Source of the DNA: JBECKR01 sp040235415
GTDB taxonomy: Bacteria > Acidobacteriota > Polarisedimenticolia > Polarisedimenticolales > Polarisedimenticolaceae
Length of the DNA: 10,905 nt
Reading direction: 5' to 3'
Assembly: GCA_040235415.1 (NCBI GenBank)
Contig: JBECKR010000084.1
Location: forward strand, 1-10,905
The notes under the pieces were generated by a model. The model did not search any database. It was not told where the DNA came from and saw only the letters and a program-made list of their open reading frames with translations. Position numbers and translations under genes: made by a program. How positions within the stretch are numbered: the stretch's first letter is position 1; each line of letters opens with the position of its first letter. Positions 1-6,098 of the stretch are shown here, in pieces.

Positions 1-1
1 G

Positions 2-169
2 TTCGAGCCGGTGACGCGCCGGGTGCGCCGCCTCGGACGGCTGCTCGAGCGGCCGAGGATCGCGGCGGCGGGGTTCGCCTTGCTGTCGGCCGCGCCTCGG
101 CCCGTGGTCGACGCCATCGTGCGCAGCACGCGGACCGGAATCCGGCCGGGTGAGCGGAGCGGCGCGTGA
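2..169 (+). CDS. 3' end of an unidentified protein (partial)
   Basis: This reading frame is open from the left edge of the window and ends at the TGA at 167-169, giving the last 55 residues of a protein. The visible tail is rich in Arg and Ala. It has one moderately hydrophobic stretch (IAAAGFALLSAAPRPVVDAIV) followed by a basic, polar C-terminus (RSTRTGIRPGERSGA). Its stop codon overlaps the GTG start of the transporter gene in a GTGA arrangement, which suggests translational coupling and that the two genes are co-transcribed. The composition loosely recalls the C-terminal tails of FAD-dependent reductases of the geranylgeranyl-reductase type, but no diagnostic motif is visible, so I assign no function. 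Confidence 0.6.
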   Translation, partial: FEPVTRRVRRLGRLLERPRIAAAGFALLSAAPRPVVDAIVRSTRTGIRPGERSGA

Positions 170-1086
170 CCGCGTCGGCGGTCGAGCGCGGGAGGTGGCT
201 TCGCCGTCCGTCCCCGGGGATCGCCTTCATGGCGATCGCCGCGTTCATGTTCAGCCTCATGAGCCTGCTCGTGAAGCTCGCCGGACGCCGCATCCCGACG
301 ATGGAGATCGTGCTGGTGCGGGCTTCGATCAACGTCGTCATCAGCGTGGCGTTGATCGCGCGGGCCGGGCTGTCCCCGTTCGGGAACCGCCGCGGGCTGC
401 TGCTGATGCGCGGCCTGCTCGGCTCGCTCGCCCTGATCGGCTTCTTCGGCGCGGTCGTGCACCTCCCGCTGGCCGAGGCGACGATGGTGCACTACACGAA
501 CCCCGCACTGACCGCGCTCCTCGCCGCGTGGCTCCTCGGCGAGCGCGTCGAGGGCCGTGTCGTCGGCTGCGTCGCGGCGAGCCTCGCGGGCGTCGCGCTG
601 ATCGCGAGGCCCGGCTCGATCTTCGGGGGCAGCGCCGCCGACATCGATCCTCGATGGGTGGGCGTGGGCCTGGTGGCCGCGGCGCTGTCGGCGTCGGCCT
701 ACGTCACGGTCCGCAAGCTGCGGGCCAGCGATCACACGCTCGTGGTCGTGCTGTACTTCCCGATGGTCACGGTTCCGATCGCGCTCCCGTTCGCGCTCGC
801 CGGCTGGGTCTGGCCGACCCCCGCGGAGTGGCTCGCGCTCGCCGGCGTCGGCGTCACCACCCAGATCGCGCAGATCGCGCTGACCATGGGCCTGGCGCGC
901 GAGGCCGCAGGGCGTGCGACCGCGGTCGGATATCTCCAGGTCGCGTTCGCCGCGCTGTGGGGCGCCCTGTTCTTCGCAGAGACGCCCGACGCCTGGAGCC
1001 TCGCCGGAGCCGGCCTGATCTTCGCGAGCCTCGTCCTGCTCGCGCGTCCCCGCCGCGCGGCGTCGCCCTCGCCCACGCTCGCGTAA
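166..1086 (+). CDS. EamA/DMT-superfamily transporter, ten-helix permease
   Basis: This 306-residue inner-membrane protein has about ten predicted helices (roughly residues 17-38, 43-66, 78-97, 104-124, 130-149, 164-183, 190-212, 221-243, 249-270 and 276-295). That is the standard topology and length for the drug/metabolite transporter superfamily. The two EamA repeats are visible as matching fifth-domain segments: ATMVHYTNPALTALLAAWLL at 105-124, ending in GER, and ATAVGYLQVAFAALWGALFF at 251-270, ending in AET. The GTG start at 166 is chosen because it overlaps the upstream stop (GTGA) and has GGAG at 156-159 with six bases of spacing. A later ATG would remove the first helix margin. Known DMT members export metabolites, amino acids or drugs; nothing here shows the substrate. 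Confidence 0.88.
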   Translation: MTASAVERGRWLRRPSPGIAFMAIAAFMFSLMSLLVKLAGRRIPTMEIVLVRASINVVISVALIARAGLSPFGNRRGLLLMRGLLGSLALIGFFGAVVHLPLAEATMVHYTNPALTALLAAWLLGERVEGRVVGCVAASLAGVALIARPGSIFGGSAADIDPRWVGVGLVAAALSASAYVTVRKLRASDHTLVVVLYFPMVTVPIALPFALAGWVWPTPAEWLALAGVGVTTQIAQIALTMGLAREAAGRATAVGYLQVAFAALWGALFFAETPDAWSLAGAGLIFASLVLLARPRRAASPSPTLA

Positions 1087-1087
1087 T

Positions 1088-1116
1088 CGGGGAATGTCCC
1101 CGGTTTCGCGGTTTCG
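1088..1116. repeat. REP-like palindrome with tandem CGGTTTCG tail (copy 1)
   Basis: The gap between the convergent transporter and trxB genes consists almost wholly of this element. Arms CGGGGA (1088-1093) and TCCCCG (1097-1102) flank a three-base centre ATG. They overlap and are followed by two back-to-back copies of CGGTTTCG (1101-1108 and 1109-1116). The element begins one base after the transporter stop and ends one base before the trxB stop. It could fold into a small hairpin at the 3' ends of both transcripts, but there is no T-run on either side, so a standard intrinsic terminator is not supported. Confidence 0.65.
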
Positions 1117-1117
1117 A

Positions 1118-2047
1118 TCAGCGGCGGGCGTCGAGCCAGCGCTCGCAGTCGATGGCGGCGCGGCAGCCTGCACCGGCGGCGGTCACGGCCTGGCGGTAGA
1201 CGTGGTCGTGGACGTCGCCCGCCATGAACACGCCGTCGATCGAGGTGTACGCGTTGCCGTGGTGCTCGGGGCGGAGGTAGCCCTGGTCGTCCATCGGCAG
1301 CAGGTCCTTGAAGATCGCGGTGTTCGGCACGTGACCGATCGCGACGAAGAAGCCCCCGCACGGGCGCTCCACGACCTCGGCGGTCTCGACGTTCCGCAAC
1401 TTGAGCGAGGTCACCTTCCGGCCGTCGCCGGCGACTTCCGTCACGACGGAATTCCACAGCACTTCGATCTTCTCGTGTGCCAGGACGCGATCCGCCATGA
1501 TCTTGGAGGCGCGCAGCTGGTCCCGGCGGTGTACCACGGTGACACGCTTGCCGAACTTCGTGAGGAACAGCGCCTCCTCCATCGCGGTGTCGCCGCCCCC
1601 GACGACGACGATCTCCTGATCGCGGAAGAAGAACCCGTCGCAGGTCGCGCAATACGACACGCCCTTGCCGGCGTAGCGGTCCTCGCCGGGGATTCCGAGC
1701 GTCTTCGGCGAGGCTCCGGTCGCGACGATGACCGCGCGCGCATGGAGCTCGGACTCGTCCGTCCAGACCTTGAGCGGCGACGCCGAGAGATCCACGCGCG
1801 TGGCGTCGCCGGATACGAAGGTCGCTCCGAACCGCTCGGCCTGCCTCTTGAACAGGTCCATCAGCTCGGGCCCCTGCACGCCGTCGGGAAAGCCGGGGTA
1901 GTTCTCGACGTCCGTCGTGTTCATGAGCTGGCCGCCGGCGGCGAGTCCCTCGACCACGACCGGCTTCAGGTTGGCGCGCGCGCAGTAGATGGCGGCGGTG
2001 AGCCCGGCCGGCCCCGATCCCAGGATGACGACTTCGTGCACGTCCAC
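1118..2047 (-). CDS. trxB: Thioredoxin-disulfide reductase (TrxB)
   Basis: This is a cytosolic FAD enzyme that passes electrons from NADPH to thioredoxin. The 309 residues match the usual bacterial low-molecular-weight TrxB length. In order it shows the FAD-binding GSGPAG at 10-15, the redox-active CATC (Cys133, Cys136) inside SYCATCDGFF, the NADPH-binding GGGDTAMEEA at 141-150, the phosphate-contacting HRRDQLRA at 163-170, and the C-terminal FAD contact MAGDV near 275-279. I chose the GTG at 2045-2047 because GAGAGGGG lies six bases upstream and the first beta strand (VHEVVILGSG) then begins at once, as in relatives. An upstream in-frame GTG at 2087-2089 would translate a palindromic repeat and is rejected. 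The GTG two codons further in is also possible. It is the last gene of the minus-strand run, after galT. Confidence 0.95.
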   Translation of the reverse strand: MDVHEVVILGSGPAGLTAAIYCARANLKPVVVEGLAAGGQLMNTTDVENYPGFPDGVQGPELMDLFKRQAERFGATFVSGDATRVDLSASPLKVWTDESELHARAVIVATGASPKTLGIPGEDRYAGKGVSYCATCDGFFFRDQEIVVVGGGDTAMEEALFLTKFGKRVTVVHRRDQLRASKIMADRVLAHEKIEVLWNSVVTEVAGDGRKVTSLKLRNVETAEVVERPCGGFFVAIGHVPNTAIFKDLLPMDDQGYLRPEHHGNAYTSIDGVFMAGDVHDHVYRQAVTAAGAGCRAAIDCERWLDARR

Positions 2048-2053
2048 GTATTT

Positions 2054-2061
2054 CCCCTCTC
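2054..2061 (-). promoter_or_regulatory. Ribosome binding site deciding the trxB start
   Basis: On the minus strand this reads GAGAGGGG, six bases upstream of the GTG at 2047. It supports the short TrxB form over the longer frame that starts at 2089. Confidence 0.55.
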
Positions 2062-2064
2062 GAT

Positions 2065-2148
2065 TCCGGGGACGGTCCCCGGATCCCACGCTTCCTACAA
2101 CGTCCCCGTATTCCCGCCGCGGCGAAACCGAGGAATGTCCCCTATTCC
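2065..2148. repeat. Cluster of REP-like palindromes between galT and trxB (copies 2 and 3)
   Basis: The 114-base gap between galT and trxB is filled with repeat material. Copy 2 is TCCGGGGA (2065-2072), centre CGG, TCCCCGGA (2076-2083), a perfect 8-bp stem. Downstream is a direct repeat pair: AACGTCCCCGTATTCC (2099-2114) and AATGTCCCCTATTCC (2134-2148), which differ by one substitution and one indel. Between them lie the 8-base palindrome GCCGCGGC (2116-2123) and CGAAACCG (2123-2130), which on the minus strand is CGGTTTCG, the same tail as in copy 1. Read on the minus strand, copy 3 (GGGGA-CAT-TCCTC then GGTTTCG) aligns with copy 1 at 17 of 22 positions by eye. The cluster lies in the 5' leader of trxB. 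Confidence 0.65.
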
Positions 2149-2161
2149 GCCGGCACCGGTC

Positions 2162-3196
2162 TCAGACCGCCGCGTCGCGGAGGAACGCGGCGGCGTCTTC
2201 CGGAGCGGTCGGATTGATGAACAGCCCCGAGCCCCACTCGAATCCCGCGACCTGCGTCAGGCGGGGCAGGAGCTCCATGTGCCAGTGAAAATCCACCTCG
2301 ATCGTTCCCCAGTAGTCGCGGCGCCGATCGTCCGCCGCGACGTTCGGAGCGGTGTGCACCACGAAGTTGAACGGCGGATCGCGAAGCACCGACTTCAGGC
2401 GAGTCATGATGTCCTTGAGGGTGCGCGCGAGCGCCGCGATCGCCGCCGGGGACTCGCTCGAGAACGCGTGCCGGTGCCGCCGGGGGATGATCATCGTCTC
2501 GAACGGGAAGCGCGACGCGTAGGGCGCGAGCACGGCGAAGTGCTCGTCGGCGGACACCACCCGGACGCCCGCCTCGAGCTCCTGGTTCAGGATGTCGCAG
2601 TACAGGCAACGGGTCTTGACGTAGTAGTGCTGGCGCGCGGACTCGAGCTCGGAGGCGATCGCGCGCGGCGTCACCGGAGTCGCGATGATCTGGCTGTGCG
2701 GGTGCGCGAGCGACGCCCCCGCCGCGGGGCCGTGGTTCTTGAAGATCAGCACGTACTTGAACCGCGGATCGCGGTACAGGTCCCGGAGGCGCTCCTGGTA
2801 CAGTCCGAGCACGCGCTCGAGCTGGACCGGCTCCATGTCGGCCATGTGCAGCCCGTGCTCCGGCGCTTCGACCAGGATCTCGTGCGCCCCGATGCCGCGC
2901 TGGCGGTCGAAGATCCCGACCGCGCGGCGGTCCGGCTCTCCCTCGATCGCGAGCGCCGGGTACTTGTTCGCGAACACGCGGGACTGCCACCCGGGACCGT
3001 TCGGCGCGCTGCCGTCCGTGCGGACGACGGCGATCTCGGGCGGCGTGAAGCGCTCGTTGCCCGGGCAGAACGGACAGACGTGAGCGCCGTCGGTCCGCCC
3101 GTCCTGGTTGACGATGAACTCGGTCGGCCGCCGGCTGCGCTCGGTCGCGATGATGACCCAGCGGCGGGAGACCGGATCGTGGCGAAGCTCGGACAT
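2162..3196 (-). CDS. galT: Galactose-1-phosphate uridylyltransferase (GalT family)
   Basis: This 344-residue HIT-superfamily enzyme exchanges UMP between UDP-glucose and hexose-1-phosphate, the second step of the Leloir pathway. The family signature HPHSQ is at 165-169, so His167 is the expected uridylylated nucleophile, with Asn154 upstream as in characterised GalT. Zinc-site residues are visible as CPFC (Cys41, Cys44), His114 and His165. A second cysteine pair (CLYC, 197-200) and the C-terminal HWHME (304-308) with His281 resemble the second metal site. The ATG at 3194-3196 is chosen because AGGAG lies about six bases upstream and the protein then begins MSELRHDPVSRRWVII, as expected; the frame further upstream overlaps the GH57 gene. 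It lies 40 bases after the GH57 stop. In this context it may act on glucose-1-phosphate pools from glycogen as much as on galactose, which is inference. Confidence 0.92.
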   Translation of the reverse strand: MSELRHDPVSRRWVIIATERSRRPTEFIVNQDGRTDGAHVCPFCPGNERFTPPEIAVVRTDGSAPNGPGWQSRVFANKYPALAIEGEPDRRAVGIFDRQRGIGAHEILVEAPEHGLHMADMEPVQLERVLGLYQERLRDLYRDPRFKYVLIFKNHGPAAGASLAHPHSQIIATPVTPRAIASELESARQHYYVKTRCLYCDILNQELEAGVRVVSADEHFAVLAPYASRFPFETMIIPRRHRHAFSSESPAAIAALARTLKDIMTRLKSVLRDPPFNFVVHTAPNVAADDRRRDYWGTIEVDFHWHMELLPRLTQVAGFEWGSGLFINPTAPEDAAAFLRDAAV

Positions 3197-3236
3197 GCTC
3201 GACTCCTGGCGACGCGCCGGCGCGCCTCGCTCGACC

Positions 3237-5363
3237 TCAAACGAACCAGTCGGTCCCGCCGCCTTCGTCGGAGACCGGAGGCAGCCGCAGGCTGCCCGCG
3301 TCCGGCACGCGCTGGACGGCGCCTCCCCGGGTCTCGATCTCGACCTGGAAACGGTAGCCGTCCTCCGCGCCCGGCACCGAAACGAGAGGTACCGCGACCT
3401 CGACGATCCGGTCGACCGCCACGCGCACCCCGGCACCGACCCGGGCCCCGGTCTCGGGCAGCGCGATGCCGACGACGCGGTCGGGGTAGCCGGGGAAGTG
3501 CAGCCGCAAGGCCCCGCCTCCGAGCGACTCCTTGGCCGGCGGGTCCGCGGGATCGAGCCGGAGGTACAGCGACGTGCCGTCGCTCCCGAAGTACAGTTCG
3601 GTCACGACGCGGCCGGCGGCGGGGACGACCGCGGCGGTCGGGACCCTCGCGGCCGCGAGCCACTCGAAGTAGTCGGTCGCGCGCCCGTCCACGACCGCGC
3701 GCACCGGCCCGGCCGGGTAGGCGGTCGGCGGCGCCTGGATCCGGCGGATCGGCGCGTCGATCTCGCCCGGAGGGTTCGATCCGATCGCTCGCCACGCGGC
3801 CTTGAGATGCTCGCGGAAGCAGGCGTCGAACTCCTCGACGAACGGCGACGGCCGCTCTCCGCCGAGCCACCAGAACCAGTCGCTGCCTTCGGCCGCCAGG
3901 ACGTGCCGCCACGCGGCGTCGTCGAGGCGGGGACCGCCGCGTGCGGCGGCGACCGCGGACCGGGTGAGCTCGAGCAATTCCCACGCGCGGTTCGACGTCG
4001 TTCGCCCGACCCAGGTCGACAGCCCGCCCTCGAGCCACGACCCGGCGAGGACGCGGTCGACGACGAGCGCTTCGCCCGACGTCGCCGCCTCGGACAGCGT
4101 CACGGTGCGTAGCTCCGGCGAGGACTCGAGCGCGCCGTACAACGCCTCGAGGAACGCGGCGCCGTTGTCGGGGTAGAGCTCCCAGGCGTTCTCGCCGTCG
4201 AGGGCCACCGTGACGGTGTGCGCGCCGGCCTCCGGGTCGATCGCGCGTTGCACCCGGGCCAGCCGGCGGACGAAGTCGTCGGCCGCGAAGACCGGGTTCC
4301 ACGACGCGTAGCCGCGCGCGATCAGCTCCGACAGCTCACGATCGCGGAACAACAGCACGGGCCCGCCCTCGAGCCGCCACGGGCGATACAGCCACCGGGC
4401 GCGGCGCGCGGCGGCGCCGCCGCCGCCGCCCCGCCGCTCACCGACCGCCGTACGGAGCACCTGCTCGTCGCTCGCGGCCCACGACCATCCGGTCGCGCCG
4501 ACGAGGCGCAAGGCCGTCTGGGACAGGGCTCCCTCCGGCGGCCAGACGCCGTTCGGGCGGCGTCCGAGGATCGCCTCGAACGTCGCGCGCCCGGCCTCGA
4601 GCTGGACTCGGGCGTCCTCCGGGTGGCGGAACCCCCCTTCGGGCAGCGGGATCGTCGGCGACGACTCGTGAACCGTCTCGAGATCGCACAGCAACGGGAG
4701 GATCGGGTGGAACGAGGGGCCGGTGGCGAGCTCGACGTTGTCCGGGGCGTCGCGGAACCGTCCGAGCACGCCACGAAGGAAGCGGGCCTGAACCTCGAGG
4801 AGCTCGTGCTTGTCGTCCTCGGTGAAGCCGCGACCCTTCTCGCGCAGCCGCGCCACCGCCGGATCCCCCCGCAGGAGGGCTCCGCACCACGCGAGGTGAA
4901 ACAGCACCTGGAGGTCGCGGAGGGCGCCGGCGTCGAACCGCGCGACGACCGCATCGGGAACCGGCTCGACCCCGTGCTCGCCCCGCATCGCGGCGAGCTC
5001 GGCGACCCGCGGCAGCCCGCGCGCCAGCGTCTCGCGCTTGAACGCCAGGAAGTACGTGACGACGAAGCGCCGCTCCTCCTGGGACAGGCTCTCGACCGGA
5101 CGCCGGGCGGTCTCGAGGAACGGATCCGCCGGCGCGTCGTCGCGTTCGAGGTCGCGGAGCTGCTCGAGCAGGCAGGGGGTGATCGCCACGGTCGCACGCA
5201 CCCCGGGGTGGCCGGCCAGTCGGGCGAGCATGTCGGCGTAGTCCTTGAGGGCGTGGAGTCGGGTCCACGGGAGCGCCGGCGCTCCGGAGGTCGGCCCCCG
5301 GTAGTCGGGCTGATGGAAGTGCCACAGCAAGGCGACCTGGAGCGGTCGCCGGTTCTCGCTCAT
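3237..5363 (-). CDS. Glycoside hydrolase family 57, amylopullulanase/alpha-amylase-like
   Basis: This 708-residue enzyme is predicted to hydrolyse or transglycosylate alpha-1,4 (possibly alpha-1,6) glucans. There is no signal peptide (MSENRRPLQVALLWHFHQPD), so it should act in the cytosol, for example on glycogen. GH57 motifs appear in order: HQP at 17-19, WPPE at 274-277, the nucleophile motif WAASDE with Glu300, and the acid/base motif ALDGENAWE with Asp389. The pair ASDE and LDGEN resembles the Pyrococcus amylopullulanase branch rather than branching enzymes or 4-alpha-glucanotransferases. EGSDWFWW (492-499) and a C-terminal beta-rich domain (about 550-690, LYFGSDGTSLYLRLD) are also typical of that branch. 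A Gly/Ala/Arg-rich loop (311-323, encoded by a GCC-type run near 4400-4435) sits just after the nucleophile. The ATG at 5361-5363 has GGAGAGG immediately upstream. It is the first gene of the minus-strand run. Confidence 0.9.
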   Translation of the reverse strand: MSENRRPLQVALLWHFHQPDYRGPTSGAPALPWTRLHALKDYADMLARLAGHPGVRATVAITPCLLEQLRDLERDDAPADPFLETARRPVESLSQEERRFVVTYFLAFKRETLARGLPRVAELAAMRGEHGVEPVPDAVVARFDAGALRDLQVLFHLAWCGALLRGDPAVARLREKGRGFTEDDKHELLEVQARFLRGVLGRFRDAPDNVELATGPSFHPILPLLCDLETVHESSPTIPLPEGGFRHPEDARVQLEAGRATFEAILGRRPNGVWPPEGALSQTALRLVGATGWSWAASDEQVLRTAVGERRGGGGGAAARRARWLYRPWRLEGGPVLLFRDRELSELIARGYASWNPVFAADDFVRRLARVQRAIDPEAGAHTVTVALDGENAWELYPDNGAAFLEALYGALESSPELRTVTLSEAATSGEALVVDRVLAGSWLEGGLSTWVGRTTSNRAWELLELTRSAVAAARGGPRLDDAAWRHVLAAEGSDWFWWLGGERPSPFVEEFDACFREHLKAAWRAIGSNPPGEIDAPIRRIQAPPTAYPAGPVRAVVDGRATDYFEWLAAARVPTAAVVPAAGRVVTELYFGSDGTSLYLRLDPADPPAKESLGGGALRLHFPGYPDRVVGIALPETGARVGAGVRVAVDRIVEVAVPLVSVPGAEDGYRFQVEIETRGGAVQRVPDAGSLRLPPVSDEGGGTDWFV

Positions 5364-5385
5364 TCACCTCTCCGCAGGAGGCCGG

Positions 5386-5391
5386 ATTATA
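5386..5391 (-). promoter_or_regulatory. Candidate -10 box for the GH57-galT-trxB run
   Basis: On the minus strand this is a perfect TATAAT, a rare A/T island in this very GC-rich DNA, 22 bases upstream of the GH57 ATG. It would place transcription start near 5379 and leave a leader of about 15 bases that carries the Shine-Dalgarno sequence. No convincing -35 box (TTGACA-like) is found 16 to 18 bases upstream, so it may be activator-dependent or coincidental. Confidence 0.42.
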
Positions 5392-5456
5392 GCCACAACG
5401 GCCGGGCCCGCACCGGGGGGCCGGGAATTCGGGCCGGGGCGGTCGGCTGGCCCCCC

Positions 5457-5486
5457 TGGACGCCCTTCCCCGACGGGGACTACCCT
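5457..5486 (+). promoter_or_regulatory. Candidate promoter of the HD/PrpD/aconitase/IDH/CitD operon, with inverted repeat in the spacer
   Basis: TGGACG (5457-5462) and TACCCT (5481-5486) lie 18 bases apart and could be weak -35 and -10 boxes; the start codon is 41 bases downstream. The spacer contains a perfect inverted repeat TCCCCG-A-CGGGGA (5467-5479), which could be an operator or a small hairpin. The boxes match the sigma-70 consensus only partly, so this is tentative. The remaining upstream part of the 164-base divergent gap is GC-rich and shows nothing else I can name. Confidence 0.28.
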
Positions 5487-5527
5487 AGAGTTCCAGCCGC
5501 TTTCTTCCCAGTCACCCGGAGGGTCCG

Positions 5528-6085
5528 ATGCGAGACGCCGTCCGTCGGCTGTGGCCCGAGATCGATTGGATCGAAGACCCCGATCTCCGCGGTGCCGTCA
5601 CCGCGACCTGGGCGCTCGCGCTCGAGCGCAGCCCCCTGAGCGTCGAAGACCTCGAGACCATCCCGTTCACCTTGCTGGTTCCCGACTGTCCGGCGACGTT
5701 CATGCAGCACAAGCGCTGCGTCGTCCACGTCGCGCGGCGTGCGGCCGAGGCGATGCGCGAGCACCTCGGGTCGACCCTGCCGATCCGGATGGACGTCGTC
5801 CTGGCCGGGGCGATCCTCGCGGACGTCGGCAAGCTCCTGGAGTACGAGCGGGGCGACGGCCGGACCCGACAGAGCGCGCGCGGCCGGGCGCTCCGGCACC
5901 CGTTCACCGGCGTCGCGCTCGCGATGGAGTGCGGCGTGCCGGACGAGGTTTGCCACGTCGTCGCGGCGCACGCCGGCGAGGGTGACCTCGTACGCCGCTC
6001 GACCGAGGCGATCATCGTGCACCACGCGGATTTCATGACCTACCTGCCCTTCAAGAACCTCGAGAGGGGCGGGACGAATCCCTGA
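5528..6085 (+). CDS. HD-domain-like protein with altered HD dyad
   Basis: This 185-residue soluble protein has the layout of an HD-superfamily phosphohydrolase. It has a first histidine in HKRCVVHVARRAAE (His61 or His67), the metal-motif region AGAILADVGKLLEYE (93-107), RHPFTGVALAMECGVPDEV (123-141), AAHAGEG with His148, and IIVHHADF with Asp168. In typical members the second motif reads LLHDIGK. Here the histidine is replaced by Ala98 while Asp99 and the following VGK are kept, so one metal ligand of the usual set is missing. It could be a regulatory or degenerate HD protein, or metal binding may use the extra histidines. GGAGGG lies five bases before the ATG. It is the first gene of the operon, 13 bases ahead of the PrpD-family gene, so a role linked to that pathway is likely but unknown. 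Confidence 0.75.
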   Translation: MRDAVRRLWPEIDWIEDPDLRGAVTATWALALERSPLSVEDLETIPFTLLVPDCPATFMQHKRCVVHVARRAAEAMREHLGSTLPIRMDVVLAGAILADVGKLLEYERGDGRTRQSARGRALRHPFTGVALAMECGVPDEVCHVVAAHAGEGDLVRRSTEAIIVHHADFMTYLPFKNLERGGTNP

Positions 6086-6098
6086 GGAGGAGCCGGTC

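Noticed and set aside
1088..1116. A bidirectional intrinsic terminator between the convergent genes
   Set aside because: The stem is only 6 bp and no T-run follows it on either strand, so it is better described as a REP-like repeat.
2048..2089. An N-terminal extension of TrxB starting at the GTG at 2087-2089
   Set aside because: The 14 extra residues would translate palindrome copy 2, and the GTG at 2047 has a good Shine-Dalgarno sequence and a family-typical N-terminus.
3197..3436. An N-terminal extension of GalT upstream of 3196
   Set aside because: It would overlap the 3' end of the GH57 gene, its sequence is low-complexity Arg/Ser, and the internal ATG has AGGAG and the conserved GalT beginning.
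1094..3805. A 903-codon plus-strand open frame antisense to trxB, galT and part of the GH57 gene
   Set aside because: It is a by-product of GC-rich codon bias. The translation is low-complexity Arg/Ala/Asp-rich with no family motif, while the opposite strand encodes three recognisable enzymes.
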